From Amycolatopsis sp. FDAARGOS 1241 (lineage in GTDB: Bacteria; Actinomycetota; Actinomycetes; Mycobacteriales; Pseudonocardiaceae), in assembly GCF_016889705.1 (NCBI RefSeq), contig NZ_CP069526.1, positions 4,154,001-4,218,000 of the forward strand: DNA of 64,000 nt, given 5' to 3'. Both the position numbers and the translations under genes were made by a program. Shown here one piece after another: positions 42,536-51,597 of the stretch (the stretch's first letter is position 1; every line of letters starts with the position of its first letter). The notes under the pieces were generated by a model that was not told where the DNA came from, made no database searches, and worked only from the letters and a program-made list of their open reading frames with translations.

Positions 42536-44365
42536 GTGCGGATCAAGCACGTTCGGCGCGGGCTCGCCCGCGTCATCGGGGTACTCACAGCGGGAACGAT
42601 GGCGGTCCTGCCGTTGGCGGCCACAGCCGCGGCGCAGCAGCCGGCGCAGCCGAAAGTACTGCGCGTGGCTCTCACGACCGGGATCGACCACCTGAACCCG
42701 TTCACCGCGTCGCTCGCGGCCTCGACGCAGGTCGGGCGGTTCATCTACGAGTTCCTCACCATTCCCTCGGCGGACAAGGCCGAGGCGTCGCCCGCGCTCG
42801 CCGAGTCGTGGACGACCTCGCCCGACAAGCTCACCTGGACCTTCAAGATCCGCCAGGGCGTGAAGTGGTCCGACGGGCAGCCCGTCACCGCCAAGGACGC
42901 CGCGTTCACCTTCCAGCGCATGCTCGACGACGAGACCGCGCGCACCGCGAACGGCAACTACGTCGCCAACTTCCAGAGCGTGTCCGCACCCGACGACACG
43001 ACGCTGGTGATCAAGACCAAGGCCGTGCAGGCCACCATGGACCTGCTGGACGTGCCGATCGTGCCCGAGCACATCTGGGCACCGATCAAGGACCTCAACG
43101 ACCCGAAGACCGACGACCTGTCGGTGGTCGGCGTGAGCGACGGGCCGTACCAGCTCACCGAGTACAAGCAGAACGAGTACGTGAAGTTCAAGGCCAACAA
43201 GAGCTACTGGCGCGGCGCGCCGAAGGTCGACGAGCTACAGCTGCTCGTGTTCAAGGATGTCGAAGCCGCCGTCAACGCCCTCAAGCAGGGTGAGGTCGAC
43301 GTGATCAACCGCCTCACCCCGACCCAGTTCGACGCCCTCAAAGGCCAGCCGAACATCGCGACCAACAAGGCACCCGGGCGCCGCTACAACGAGATCAACA
43401 TCAACTTCGGCGTCGAGGACGTGAACAACAAGCCGATCGGCAACGGCAACCCCGTGCTCAAGGACCTGCGGCTGCGCCAAGCGATCGCCGAGGCGATCGA
43501 TCCGAAGACCATCGTGGACAAGGTCATGGGCGGCTACGGCCAGCTCGGCGGCGGCGTCGTCCCGCCGATCTACTCCGGCTACCACTGGGATCCGGCGCCG
43601 AACGAGGCCCGCAAGTTCGACGTGGCCGCCGCGAACAAGGCCCTCGACGAAGCCGGCTACACCAAGGGCCAGGACGGCATCCGCGTCGCCCCCGGCGGCG
43701 CGCGCCTCGAACTGCGCTTGACCGGCCACGCCAACCGCGCGTTCGACCAGCGCACCGCCCAGTACGTCACGGGCTGGCTGCACGACATCGGCATCTCGGT
43801 CAAGCAGGAACTCGTGTCCGACGAGGAACTCAACGACCGCACCACCGCCGGCAACTACGACCTCGCGATCTCCGGCTACGCCACCAACCCCGACCCGGAC
43901 TACGCGCTCGCGCTGCACACCTGCGCCGCCCGCCCCAACGCCGAGGGCAAGGGCGCCACCACCGACACGTTCTTCTGCGACCCGCAGTACGACGCGCTGT
44001 ACGAAAAGCAGCTCACCGACACCGACCCGGCCACCCGCGCCGGCTACGTCAAGCAGGCCCAGGCACGTCTCTACAGCCAGGCCGTCAACGTCGTCCTCGA
44101 CTACGACAACGCGCTCGAGGCCTACCGCTCCGACAAGTTCTCCGGCTTCCAGACGCAGCCGCAGCCCTCGGGCGCGATCCTCGAGCAGACCGGCTACTGG
44201 GGCGTCTACGGCGCCGTGCCCGCCGGAACCGAGGCCACCGCGAGCGACAGCGGCGGGTCGAACGCGGTCCTGTGGGTCGTGATCGGCGTGGTCGTGCTCG
44301 TCGTCCTCGTCGGCGGCGGCATCATCATCGGCCGGCGCGGCAAGTCGGCGGACGACCGGGAGTAG
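42536..44365 (+). CDS. Dipeptide-type ABC solute-binding protein with C-terminal membrane anchor
   Basis: A 609-residue family 5 binding protein. A Sec signal (RRGLARVIGVLTAGTMAV, ending TAAAQQPAQ) precedes the lobes, with typical AESWTTSPDKLTWTFKIRQG and VKWSDGQPVTAKDAAFTFQR motifs. There is no lipobox Cys. Instead the C-terminus carries a Gly/Ser linker and one hydrophobic helix (AVLWVVIGVVVLVVLVGGG) followed by GRRGKSADDRE. The protein would thus be tethered by a C-terminal helix with a positive inside tail. Gram-positive binding proteins are normally N-terminal lipoproteins. GTG 42536 has AAGGGGTGG 7-15 bases upstream. It starts a four-gene transporter operon. Confidence 0.93.
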   Translation: MRIKHVRRGLARVIGVLTAGTMAVLPLAATAAAQQPAQPKVLRVALTTGIDHLNPFTASLAASTQVGRFIYEFLTIPSADKAEASPALAESWTTSPDKLTWTFKIRQGVKWSDGQPVTAKDAAFTFQRMLDDETARTANGNYVANFQSVSAPDDTTLVIKTKAVQATMDLLDVPIVPEHIWAPIKDLNDPKTDDLSVVGVSDGPYQLTEYKQNEYVKFKANKSYWRGAPKVDELQLLVFKDVEAAVNALKQGEVDVINRLTPTQFDALKGQPNIATNKAPGRRYNEININFGVEDVNNKPIGNGNPVLKDLRLRQAIAEAIDPKTIVDKVMGGYGQLGGGVVPPIYSGYHWDPAPNEARKFDVAAANKALDEAGYTKGQDGIRVAPGGARLELRLTGHANRAFDQRTAQYVTGWLHDIGISVKQELVSDEELNDRTTAGNYDLAISGYATNPDPDYALALHTCAARPNAEGKGATTDTFFCDPQYDALYEKQLTDTDPATRAGYVKQAQARLYSQAVNVVLDYDNALEAYRSDKFSGFQTQPQPSGAILEQTGYWGVYGAVPAGTEATASDSGGSNAVLWVVIGVVVLVVLVGGGIIIGRRGKSADDRE

Positions 44366-44371
44366 TCGGTC

Positions 44372-45403
44372 TTGACTCAGGCACTCACCTCCTCCGACCA
44401 GGCCTCGGTGCTCGTCGACCCCGACGAGCACCGAGGTGGGACCGGGACCCTCCGGTTCGTCGCGACGAAGGTCGCCGAAGCGATCGCCAGCATCCTGCTC
44501 GTGATCGTGCTCGGCTTCCTGCTGTTCCGGCTCCTGCCCGGCGACCCCGTGGCGTTCATGGTCCGCGAACGGCCCACCGACCCCGCCCAGATCGCCGAAC
44601 TGCGCGACCGCCTCGGCATCGACAAGCCCCTGCTCACCCAGTTCTGGGACTACTTCACCGGCCTGTTCCGCGGCGACTTCGGCACCTCCTACATCGAACG
44701 CCGGCCCGTGCTCGACATGATCGGCGAACGCCTGTGGCCCACGGTCCTGCTCGTCGGCAGCGCCACCGTGCTCGCCGTCGCCCTCGGGCTGTGGCTCGGC
44801 ATCCGCGCCGCGTGGAAACGCGACAGCTTCTTCGACCGCACTCAGACCGGCATCGCCTTGACCCTGTGGTCGGTGCCGCAGTTCTGGCTCGGCCTGCTGC
44901 TGCTCGTCGTCACCGGCGGCCTGTTCCCCAGCCGCGGCATGCACTCACCCGACGCCGGCCCCGGCTTCCTCGCCCAGGGCCTCGACGTGCTGCACCACCT
45001 GGTCCTGCCGTGCGTGACGCTGCTGGCGGTGTTCTACGCGCAGTACATGCTGGTGATGCGCTCGTCGCTGCTGGGGGAGATGAACGCCGACTACCTCACC
45101 ACTGCCCGCGCCAAGGGCCTGCGCGACGACCTCGTCCGCCGCCGCCACGCCGTGCCCAACGCGCTGCTGCCCACCGTGACGCTCGTGTTCATGCAGTTCG
45201 GCATGGTCGTCTCCGGCGCCGTCACCGTCGAGGCCGTGTTCTCCTGGCCCGGCCTCGGGCAGCTCACCTACGACGCCCTCCACGGCCCGGACCTGCCGGT
45301 GCTGCAAGGCGTCTTCGTCGTGCTCGCCGGCGCCGTCGTCCTGATGAACCTGCTCGCGGAACTGCTCTACCGCGTGCTCGACCCGAGGGTGCGCACCGCA
45401 TGA
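44372..45403 (+). CDS. Dpp-type ABC permease (DppB)
   Basis: A 343-residue permease with about six membrane helices. The family opening VLGFLLFRLLPGDPVAFMVR is near residue 48, LRDRLGIDKPLLTQFWDYFT near 75, and the EAA-type loop (DYLTTARAKGLRDDLVRRRH, then AVPNALLPTV) near 250. It ends in VEAVFSWPGLGQLTYDA. It pairs with the next gene to form the transmembrane channel for oligopeptides. The TTG start at 44372 lies 6 bases after the binding-protein stop, and the N-terminal 30 residues are polar and variable. The stop overlaps the DppC start (ATGA). Confidence 0.93.
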   Translation: MTQALTSSDQASVLVDPDEHRGGTGTLRFVATKVAEAIASILLVIVLGFLLFRLLPGDPVAFMVRERPTDPAQIAELRDRLGIDKPLLTQFWDYFTGLFRGDFGTSYIERRPVLDMIGERLWPTVLLVGSATVLAVALGLWLGIRAAWKRDSFFDRTQTGIALTLWSVPQFWLGLLLLVVTGGLFPSRGMHSPDAGPGFLAQGLDVLHHLVLPCVTLLAVFYAQYMLVMRSSLLGEMNADYLTTARAKGLRDDLVRRRHAVPNALLPTVTLVFMQFGMVVSGAVTVEAVFSWPGLGQLTYDALHGPDLPVLQGVFVVLAGAVVLMNLLAELLYRVLDPRVRTA

Positions 45404-46314
45404 CCGCCCCCGCTCTGTCCGAGACCCCGCGCGCCATCGCGTGGCGCCGCCGCCGCGCCGGGATCACCCGCACCTGGCACGAGTTCGCCGGCCAGAAAGC
45501 CGCGCTCACCGGGTTGGTCCTGCTCGTGCTCACCGTCCTGCTCGCCCTGCTGCTGCCGGTCATCAGCGACTCCGACGGCCTCGACGTCACCAAAGCCACC
45601 GGCCACCCGCTCAGCCCACCCGACGGGCAGTTCTGGCTCGGCACCGACATCGACGGCCGCTCCGTGCTCCTGCTGACGATGTGGGGCACCCGCATCTCGC
45701 TGCTCGTCGGATTCGCCGCCACCGTGCTGTCCGTGCTCATCGGCACCGTCATCGGCATCACCGCCGCGCACTTCGGCGGCTGGCTCTCCACGATCCTGCT
45801 GCGGTTCACGGACTTCTTCCTCGTCCTGCCGTCACTGGTGCTCGCGATCGCGCTGTCGGCGGTCCTGCCCCAGGGCATCTGGACGATCGTGCTCGCCATC
45901 GGCGTCACCGCCTGGCCCAGCACCGCCCGGCTGGTGCGCGCCCAGACCCTCACCATCGAAAGCCGCCCCTACATCGAGCGCTCCCGCGCCCTCGGCGGCG
46001 GCCACCTGCACGTCGTCGGCAAACACGTCCTGCCCGGCGTCGCGCCCCTCGTACTCGCCAACACCACCCTCGTCGTCGGCAACTCGATCATCGCCGACGC
46101 AACCCTGTCGTTCCTCGGCGTCGGCGACCCCAGCTCCATCTCCTGGGGCGCGATGCTCGAGACCGCCCTCAACAACGGCGCCGTCAGCCGCGGGGCATGG
46201 TGGAACCTGCTCCCGCCGGGCCTCGCGATCGTGCTCGTCGTGCTGTTCTTCACCCTGGTCGGCCGCGGGCTGGAGACGGTGCTGAACCCCAGGCTCAAAG
46301 GACAACACTCGTGA
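45400..46314 (+). CDS. Dpp-type ABC permease (DppC)
   Basis: A 304-residue permease with the DppC-type N-terminal helix (ALTGLVLLVLTVLLALLLPV) and a periplasmic loop carrying FWLGTDIDGRSVLLLTMWGT. The EAA loop is ERSRALGGGHLHVVGKHVLP near residue 200, followed by ATLSFLGVGDPSSISWGAML. It is complete, in contrast to the truncated DppC-like sequence at 6709-7629. Coupling by ATGA to DppB and by GTGA-type overlap to the ATPase shows tight stoichiometric translation. Confidence 0.94.
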   Translation: MTAPALSETPRAIAWRRRRAGITRTWHEFAGQKAALTGLVLLVLTVLLALLLPVISDSDGLDVTKATGHPLSPPDGQFWLGTDIDGRSVLLLTMWGTRISLLVGFAATVLSVLIGTVIGITAAHFGGWLSTILLRFTDFFLVLPSLVLAIALSAVLPQGIWTIVLAIGVTAWPSTARLVRAQTLTIESRPYIERSRALGGGHLHVVGKHVLPGVAPLVLANTTLVVGNSIIADATLSFLGVGDPSSISWGAMLETALNNGAVSRGAWWNLLPPGLAIVLVVLFFTLVGRGLETVLNPRLKGQHS

Positions 46315-47966
46315 CCGCCCTGCTCGAACTCAAGAACCTCGGCGTCACCTACCGCACCGGCAGCGGCGACGTCCCCGCCGTCCGCGGCGTCGACCTGCGC
46401 CTGGAAGCCGGCGGCACGCTCGGCGTGGCGGGGGAGTCCGGCTCCGGCAAATCCACCGTCGCCATGAGCGTGCTGCGCCTGCTGCCGCGCAGCGCCCAGG
46501 TCACCGGCCAGATCCTGCTCGACGGAGAAGACGTCACCAGCATGCGCTGGGGCCGGCTGCGCGCAGTGCGCTGGGCCGAAGCGTCCGTGGTGTTCCAGGG
46601 CGCGATGCACGCCCTCAACCCCGTGCGCCGCATCGGCGAGCAGATCGCCGAACCCCTGCGCCTGCACCCGCCCGAAGACGGGCCGCAGCCCGGCGAGGCC
46701 AGGATCAAAGCCCGCGTCGCCGAACTGCTCGAACAGGTCGACCTCCCGCCCGCGCGCGCCGGCGCCTACCCCCACGAACTGTCGGGCGGACAGAAACAGC
46801 GCGTGATGATCGCGATGGCGCTGGCGTGCTCACCCCGCCTGGTGATCGCCGACGAACCCACCACCGCACTCGACGTGATCGTGCAGGCGCAGGTCCTCGA
46901 ACTGCTGTCCAAGCTCGTCGCCGAGCAGGACATCGGGCTCGTGATGATCAGCCACGACCTGTCCGTGCTCGCCGCGACCTGCGAACGCATCGCCGTCATG
47001 TACGACGGGCAAGTCGTCGAGGAACGCCCCAGCGCCGAGCTCATGACCGACCCGCACCACGAGCACAGCCGCGCACTCGCCGCCGCGTTCCCCACCGTCG
47101 GCGACCCGGTGTCCCGTTTCGCCCCGGCCACCAGCACCCCGCTGCCCCCGGAACCCGAACACCGCGCCGGCCCGGGCGACACCCCGCTGCTCGAAGCGGT
47201 GGACCTGCACGTGAGCTTCCGCGACCGCACCGGCAAACGCATCCACGCCGTCAACGGCGTCGACCTCACGGTCGGCCGCGACGAGATCGTCGCGCTCGTC
47301 GGCCAGTCCGGCTCCGGCAAGACCACCCTCGCGCGCACGCTGCTGGGCCTGCAGAAAGCCGACTCCGGCGCCGTCCGCCACGAAGGGCAGCCCATCCCCA
47401 CCGGCGGCGCCGCATTGCGGGCGTACCGGCGCAAGGTCCAGCTCGTGCTGCAGGACCCCACCAGCGCCCTCAACCCCGCCCACACCGTCTACGAAGCCGT
47501 GGCCGAAGGCCCGCGTATCCACGGCCTGCCCGCCGAACGCGACACCGTGCTGCGCGCCCTCGAAGCCGCCGAACTACGGCCCCCGGAGAAGTTCCTCGAC
47601 CGCCTGCCCCACGAACTGTCCGGCGGCCAGCGCCAGCGCGTGGTCATCGCCGGCGCCCTGGCGCTCGAACCGGCCGTGCTCGTCGCCGACGAACCCGTCG
47701 CCTCCCTCGACGCATCCGTGCGCGGGGAGATCCTCGCCCTGCTGCTGCGGCTGCGCCGCGAACTCGGCCTCGCCGGGCTCGTGATCACCCACGACCTCGG
47801 CCTCGCCTGGAACATCGCCGACCGCGTCGCCGTGATGTACGGCGGCGAACTCGTCGAAACCGGCACCGTCGAACAGGTCCTGCTCGACCCCCGCCACGAG
47901 TACACCCGCTCCCTGCTCGCCGCCCTGCCCGGCGGCACCGCCCAACGCGCGGGAACCGGGCACTGA
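46311..47966 (+). CDS. Fused Dpp-type ABC ATPase (DppD-DppF)
   Basis: A 551-residue protein with two ATPase modules. Module 1 has Walker A GESGSGKST (about residue 40), signature LSGGQKQRV, Walker B LVIADEPTTALD and H-loop ISHDLSV. Module 2 has GQSGSGKTT (about 332), LSGGQRQRV, VLVADEPVASLD and ITHDLGL. A Pro/Ala-rich linker near residues 270-290 joins them. All catalytic motifs are intact, unlike the frameshifted paralog at 5118-6712. It powers the peptide importer. The GTG start overlaps the DppC stop. Confidence 0.95.
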   Translation: MTALLELKNLGVTYRTGSGDVPAVRGVDLRLEAGGTLGVAGESGSGKSTVAMSVLRLLPRSAQVTGQILLDGEDVTSMRWGRLRAVRWAEASVVFQGAMHALNPVRRIGEQIAEPLRLHPPEDGPQPGEARIKARVAELLEQVDLPPARAGAYPHELSGGQKQRVMIAMALACSPRLVIADEPTTALDVIVQAQVLELLSKLVAEQDIGLVMISHDLSVLAATCERIAVMYDGQVVEERPSAELMTDPHHEHSRALAAAFPTVGDPVSRFAPATSTPLPPEPEHRAGPGDTPLLEAVDLHVSFRDRTGKRIHAVNGVDLTVGRDEIVALVGQSGSGKTTLARTLLGLQKADSGAVRHEGQPIPTGGAALRAYRRKVQLVLQDPTSALNPAHTVYEAVAEGPRIHGLPAERDTVLRALEAAELRPPEKFLDRLPHELSGGQRQRVVIAGALALEPAVLVADEPVASLDASVRGEILALLLRLRRELGLAGLVITHDLGLAWNIADRVAVMYGGELVETGTVEQVLLDPRHEYTRSLLAALPGGTAQRAGTGH

Positions 47967-47967
47967 C

Positions 47968-48738
47968 GTGGCCCGGGCAGTCACCTGGGACGGCTTCTTC
48001 AACACCCGAGACCTCGGCGACCTGCCGACTCGCGAGGGCGGCACCACCCGCCGCGCCGCCTTCTACCGCGCAGCCGACCTGCGGTTCGTCACCGGGACCG
48101 GCTGGGCCCAGGCACGGGCAGCCGGCCTCCGGACCGTGATCGACCTGCGCAACCCCGCCGAGATCCGGCCCCACGCAGAGCAGCCGGGGTTCGCCGGTTC
48201 GGCACGGCTGGCCGCCGACCCCAGCGGGGCCGTCACACCGCCCGGCATCACCCGCGTCGAAGTCCCGCTCGACGACGTCGACGACGTCGAGCTCTGGCGC
48301 TGCATCAGCGACGAAAAACTCGACGGCAGCCCGCTCTACTACCCGCTCTTCCTCCACCACAAAGGCGCGCGCTGCGCCGCGCTCATCGAGGCCATCGCCC
48401 GAACCGAACCCGGCGGCGTCCTGTTCCACTGCGGCTCCGGCCGGGATCGCGCCGGCTTGACCGCGCTCCTGCTGCTGTCCCTCGCCGACGTCGAACCCGA
48501 AGCCATCGCCGCCGACTACGACCTGTCCACCGAAGCGGTCCGGCCCTTCTACGCAGCACTCGGTGTCGCGGACCAAAGCCCGATGATCAGAGCCATCCTC
48601 ACCCGGCGCGGCACCACCACCACCGACGCCCTGCTCACCACCCTCGACGGCTTCGACGCCCGCCAGTACCTCCTGGCGGCCGGTGCGAGCGCCGCCGCGC
48701 TGGACGAGGTCCGGCGCCGGCTCCTCACCGCGGCGTAG
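47968..48738 (+). CDS. Tyrosine-protein phosphatase (dual-specificity-like, SIW14/LipA type)
   Basis: A 256-residue phosphatase of the Tyr_phosphatase3 group. The active-site P-loop is LFHCGSGRDRAGLTALLLL near residue 150 (HCx5R). The N-terminal part has the typical NTRDLGDLPTREGGTTRRAA and RTVIDLRNPAEI stretches. The C-terminal helices include DYDLSTEAVRPFY. Relatives such as mycobacterial PtpB dephosphorylate phosphotyrosine and phosphoinositides. It begins one base after the ABC ATPase stop (GTG 47968), so it belongs to the transporter operon. Why a phosphatase would be there is unclear; regulation of the transporter or processing of a phosphorylated substrate is possible. Confidence 0.9.
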   Translation: MARAVTWDGFFNTRDLGDLPTREGGTTRRAAFYRAADLRFVTGTGWAQARAAGLRTVIDLRNPAEIRPHAEQPGFAGSARLAADPSGAVTPPGITRVEVPLDDVDDVELWRCISDEKLDGSPLYYPLFLHHKGARCAALIEAIARTEPGGVLFHCGSGRDRAGLTALLLLSLADVEPEAIAADYDLSTEAVRPFYAALGVADQSPMIRAILTRRGTTTTDALLTTLDGFDARQYLLAAGASAAALDEVRRRLLTAA

Positions 48739-48898
48739 GGTCGAGCCGGCTCACGAGGACACAACCCGCTCCGACCAGGATCGACCGCGCGAAACCGGGC
48801 CAACCGCGCACACCGCGTGCGAACAGGTGCGCGAACACCGTCCGTGCGGGAGCCCGTGCGGTGAGGCGAAGATTCACCCGGTAATCTCCTGGATCGAA

Positions 48899-50467
48899 AT
48901 GGCGACCACCACCGACTCCGCGCAGCCGTCCGTGATCAGCGCCCCGGACGCGCAGCTTTTCACGCCCTCGCGGTTCCCGTACCGCACGATCGCGATGGGC
49001 ACCATCGGGACCACGCTGCTCATGCTCGCCGCGCTCGGCGCCGGTGGCATCCTGATCCGCGACCCCGTCCTCGGCCACGGCCCGCTGTCGTGGATCCGCT
49101 ACGGCCACGGCCGCGCGCTCGCCAACGGGCTGCTCTACCTCGGCTTCGCGCTCGTCGTGTGGGCGTGGGTCCGCCTCGGCCGCTACGTGCTCGCCGGCCG
49201 CATCGGCAGCAAGCCCATCCTGGTCGCCGCGCTGTGCTGGATGGCTCCCCTGCTGGTGTCGCCGCCGCTGTTCACCCGCGACGTGTTCTCCTACCTCGGC
49301 CAGGGCGCCCAGCTGCTCTACGGGCTCGACCCGTACGCCAACGGCCCCGCCGAACTCGACGTGCTGCCCAACGTCGTGCAGAACGTGCACCCCCTGTGGC
49401 AGACCACCCCCGCCCCGTACGGGCCGCTGTTCCTGCTGATCTCCAAGGGCATCGTGTCCGTCACGCAGGACAACATGATCGCCGGCGTGATCCTCACCCG
49501 CGTCGTCCTGCTCGTCGGGCTCGGCATGACGCTGTGGGCGCTGCCGCGGCTCGTCAAGCACCTCGGCGGCAAACTGCCCGTGGCGCTGTGGCTCGCGGTC
49601 GCCAGCCCGATGATGGTCATCCACCTCTTCGGCGGCCCCCACAACGACCTGATGATGCTCGGGTTCCTCACCACCGGCGTCCTCGCCGCGCTCGAACGCA
49701 AGCACGTCGTCGCGGTCGTGCTCGTCACCATCGGCATGCTCATCAAACCGACCGCCGCCGTCGCGCTGCCCTTTCTCGTGTGGATGTGGGCCGCGAACAT
49801 GAGCGGTGAGTCGAAGGTGAAGAACTTCTTCAAGGCCGGCGCCGCGTCCGTCGGGCTCTTCCTGCCCGTGTTCGTCGCCGGCACCTGGCTCTCGCTCGGC
49901 TCGCTCAACCTCGGCTGGTGGTCGGGCCTCAAGGCACCCCAGCTCATCGCGAACTGGCTCAACTTCCCGACCGGCATCGGCGAAGCCGTGTACAACCTCG
50001 TGCACCTCGTCGCCAACGTCCCGTCCTCGCCGTTCGTGACGGTCGCCCGCGCCCTCGCCATGCTCGCCCTGGCCGCCTTCGGCATCCGCCAGTGGTGGCT
50101 CTCCCGCGACGGCGGCCCCCAGGCCGTCTACCGCGCCGCCATCACCCTGCTGGCCGTCGCGATCCTCATGCCGCCGACCCTGCCGTGGTACCTCACGTGG
50201 GGCTTCGTGCTCATCTCGGCGTTCCCCTGGGAGCGGCGCAACCTCTCCGCGGTCGTGGCGGTGTCGGTCTTCGTCACCCTCGTCTACTACCCGACTGGCG
50301 AACAGGCCCTCTACGACTGGTGGTTCATCGCGATCGTCGTCGTGGTCAGCCTCTACGCGGCCGCGTCCCTGCTGCGACCGGACCCGCTGGGTCTCATCAC
50401 GGCGTGGCGGAAACCGCGGGACGAAGAGTTCCTCCCCGCGGCTCCGACGACCGCCTCTCTCGACTAG
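48899..50467 (+). CDS. mptB: Polyprenol-phosphomannose-dependent alpha-1,6-mannosyltransferase MptB
   Basis: A 522-residue GT-C-fold integral membrane glycosyltransferase with about 12-13 membrane helices. The acidic first-loop motif is PPLFTRDVFSYLGQGAQLLY near residue 125, and a large periplasmic loop carries YGLDPYANGPAELDVLPNVV. The family (Rv1459c/MptB) extends the alpha-1,6 mannan core of lipomannan on the outer side of the membrane, using decaprenyl-phospho-mannose. Its presence indicates a lipomannan-type glycan in this organism. ATG 48899 gives the family N-terminus. The 160-base upstream gap shows no clear operator. The 3' end overlaps the convergent lipoprotein gene by 4 bases. Confidence 0.92.
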   Translation: MATTTDSAQPSVISAPDAQLFTPSRFPYRTIAMGTIGTTLLMLAALGAGGILIRDPVLGHGPLSWIRYGHGRALANGLLYLGFALVVWAWVRLGRYVLAGRIGSKPILVAALCWMAPLLVSPPLFTRDVFSYLGQGAQLLYGLDPYANGPAELDVLPNVVQNVHPLWQTTPAPYGPLFLLISKGIVSVTQDNMIAGVILTRVVLLVGLGMTLWALPRLVKHLGGKLPVALWLAVASPMMVIHLFGGPHNDLMMLGFLTTGVLAALERKHVVAVVLVTIGMLIKPTAAVALPFLVWMWAANMSGESKVKNFFKAGAASVGLFLPVFVAGTWLSLGSLNLGWWSGLKAPQLIANWLNFPTGIGEAVYNLVHLVANVPSSPFVTVARALAMLALAAFGIRQWWLSRDGGPQAVYRAAITLLAVAILMPPTLPWYLTWGFVLISAFPWERRNLSAVVAVSVFVTLVYYPTGEQALYDWWFIAIVVVVSLYAAASLLRPDPLGLITAWRKPRDEEFLPAAPTTASLD

Positions 50468-51150
50468 GGCCGTCCGAGGGCGTCGGCGAACAACGGCGCG
50501 ACCTTCTTCACCACCGCTTGGCCTGCCGCCTTGCCCGTTCCGAATTTGCCCTTGTAGACCAATGACTCCGCACGGTCGCCGTTGGCGATCACCAGCACAC
50601 AGACGTTGACCTTGATTCCATCGGTCGGCGCTGCGCAGAACCCGTACTGCGCATCCGCCACCTTCGGCGCCGTGAACTCGCCGATGGAACCGAAGTCTTC
50701 GTCCTTGATCGTCACGTGGCCGCAGGCGAGCGCCTTCTTCACGCCAGCCACGATCTGGGCTCCCGTGTAGCCGTCGTACTCGGCCACGAGCTGTGCGATC
50801 TGCCCGTTCTGGTCGCCCGAGCGTGCCTGCGCACCCAGCTTCGCCTTCGAGTCCCACGGCTGCGGCACCCCACAGGCGTACACCAGCCGCAACGGCGTGG
50901 TCGCGCCGATGATGTATTCGACGGGCTGCACATACTCGTCCTGCCCGACCTCCGCCAACTCATTCTCGGTCGGCAGCAACCGCTCGAGCGTCGGCGGATG
51001 CACCACCGACGAAGGGGGCGCGTTGCTCGACACGGGCGACGGCTTCGGTGCCGAACCGACCGGCGGCTGCGCCGAACCGGAGGAACACCCCACGGCCAGC
51101 ACCGCAAGACCGGACAACACCACCGTTTTCCACAAGATCCGTCTGTGCAC
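50464..51150 (-). CDS. Lipoprotein of unknown function
   Basis: A 228-residue lipoprotein. The N-terminus RRILWKTVVLSGLAVLAVGC is a signal peptide with lipobox Cys near residue 21. A Pro/Ser-rich linker follows (SAQPPVGSAPKPSPVSS), then a globular part with Cys in VYACGVPQPW, ALACGHVTIKD and YGFCAAP, plausible disulfides. It resembles sensor-type actinobacterial lipoproteins only loosely, so no function is assigned. GTG 51150 is chosen to begin the signal peptide. It is the last gene of a minus-strand series (S9, S66, PPOX), 31 bases after the PPOX stop, and its end overlaps mptB. Confidence 0.75.
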   Translation of the reverse strand: MHRRILWKTVVLSGLAVLAVGCSSGSAQPPVGSAPKPSPVSSNAPPSSVVHPPTLERLLPTENELAEVGQDEYVQPVEYIIGATTPLRLVYACGVPQPWDSKAKLGAQARSGDQNGQIAQLVAEYDGYTGAQIVAGVKKALACGHVTIKDEDFGSIGEFTAPKVADAQYGFCAAPTDGIKVNVCVLVIANGDRAESLVYKGKFGTGKAAGQAVVKKVAPLFADALGRP

Positions 51151-51181
51151 GGCACCAAGATCGTCGATCACCGGATGACTG

Positions 51182-51595
51182 TTACGAAGCCGCCCAGCCG
51201 CGCCAGGACCGGACCACCGTGGACACCACCGCGTGCTCCGGCGGATGCTCCGTGTACTGCGGGTACTTCGCCACCAGCCACGACACCGGTTCGGCGCGCG
51301 AGGAGGCGTCCAGCACGCGGGCCACGCCGTCCGCACGGGCCCACCACAGCTGCGTCCAGTCGTCGGAGTAGACGTCGACCAGGAAGGTCACCGACGGGTT
51401 CTCCGCGATGTTCGCCAGGCGCCGCAGGGAGGTCGTGGACTTGGGTTTGTGATCGACCGCGAAGACGATCTCGTCGCCGGCCACGGCGAAGGTCACCGGG
51501 ACCAGGTGCGGGACGCCGGAGGCCGACGCGGTCGCGAGGCGGGCCACCCGCGAAGCGGCGAAGCGGGCCCGTGCTTCCGAAGCGGACAGGCGCAT
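51182..51595 (-). CDS. PPOX-class (TIGR03668-like) F420-dependent oxidoreductase
   Basis: A 137-residue split-barrel flavin/F420-type protein. The family opening ARFAASRVARLATASASGVP leads into HLVPVTFAVAGDEIVFAVDH and KPKSTTSLRRLANIAENPSV. The conserved DDWTQLWWARADG follows, ending in VVRSWRGWAAS. This matches the actinobacterial TIGR03668 group, proposed to use coenzyme F420. The substrate is unknown. The ATG at 51595 lies 2 bases past the LD-carboxypeptidase stop, so both are cotranscribed. The downstream lipoprotein gene follows at 31 bases. Confidence 0.88.
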   Translation of the reverse strand: MRLSASEARARFAASRVARLATASASGVPHLVPVTFAVAGDEIVFAVDHKPKSTTSLRRLANIAENPSVTFLVDVYSDDWTQLWWARADGVARVLDASSRAEPVSWLVAKYPQYTEHPPEHAVVSTVVRSWRGWAAS

Positions 51596-51597
51596 GA

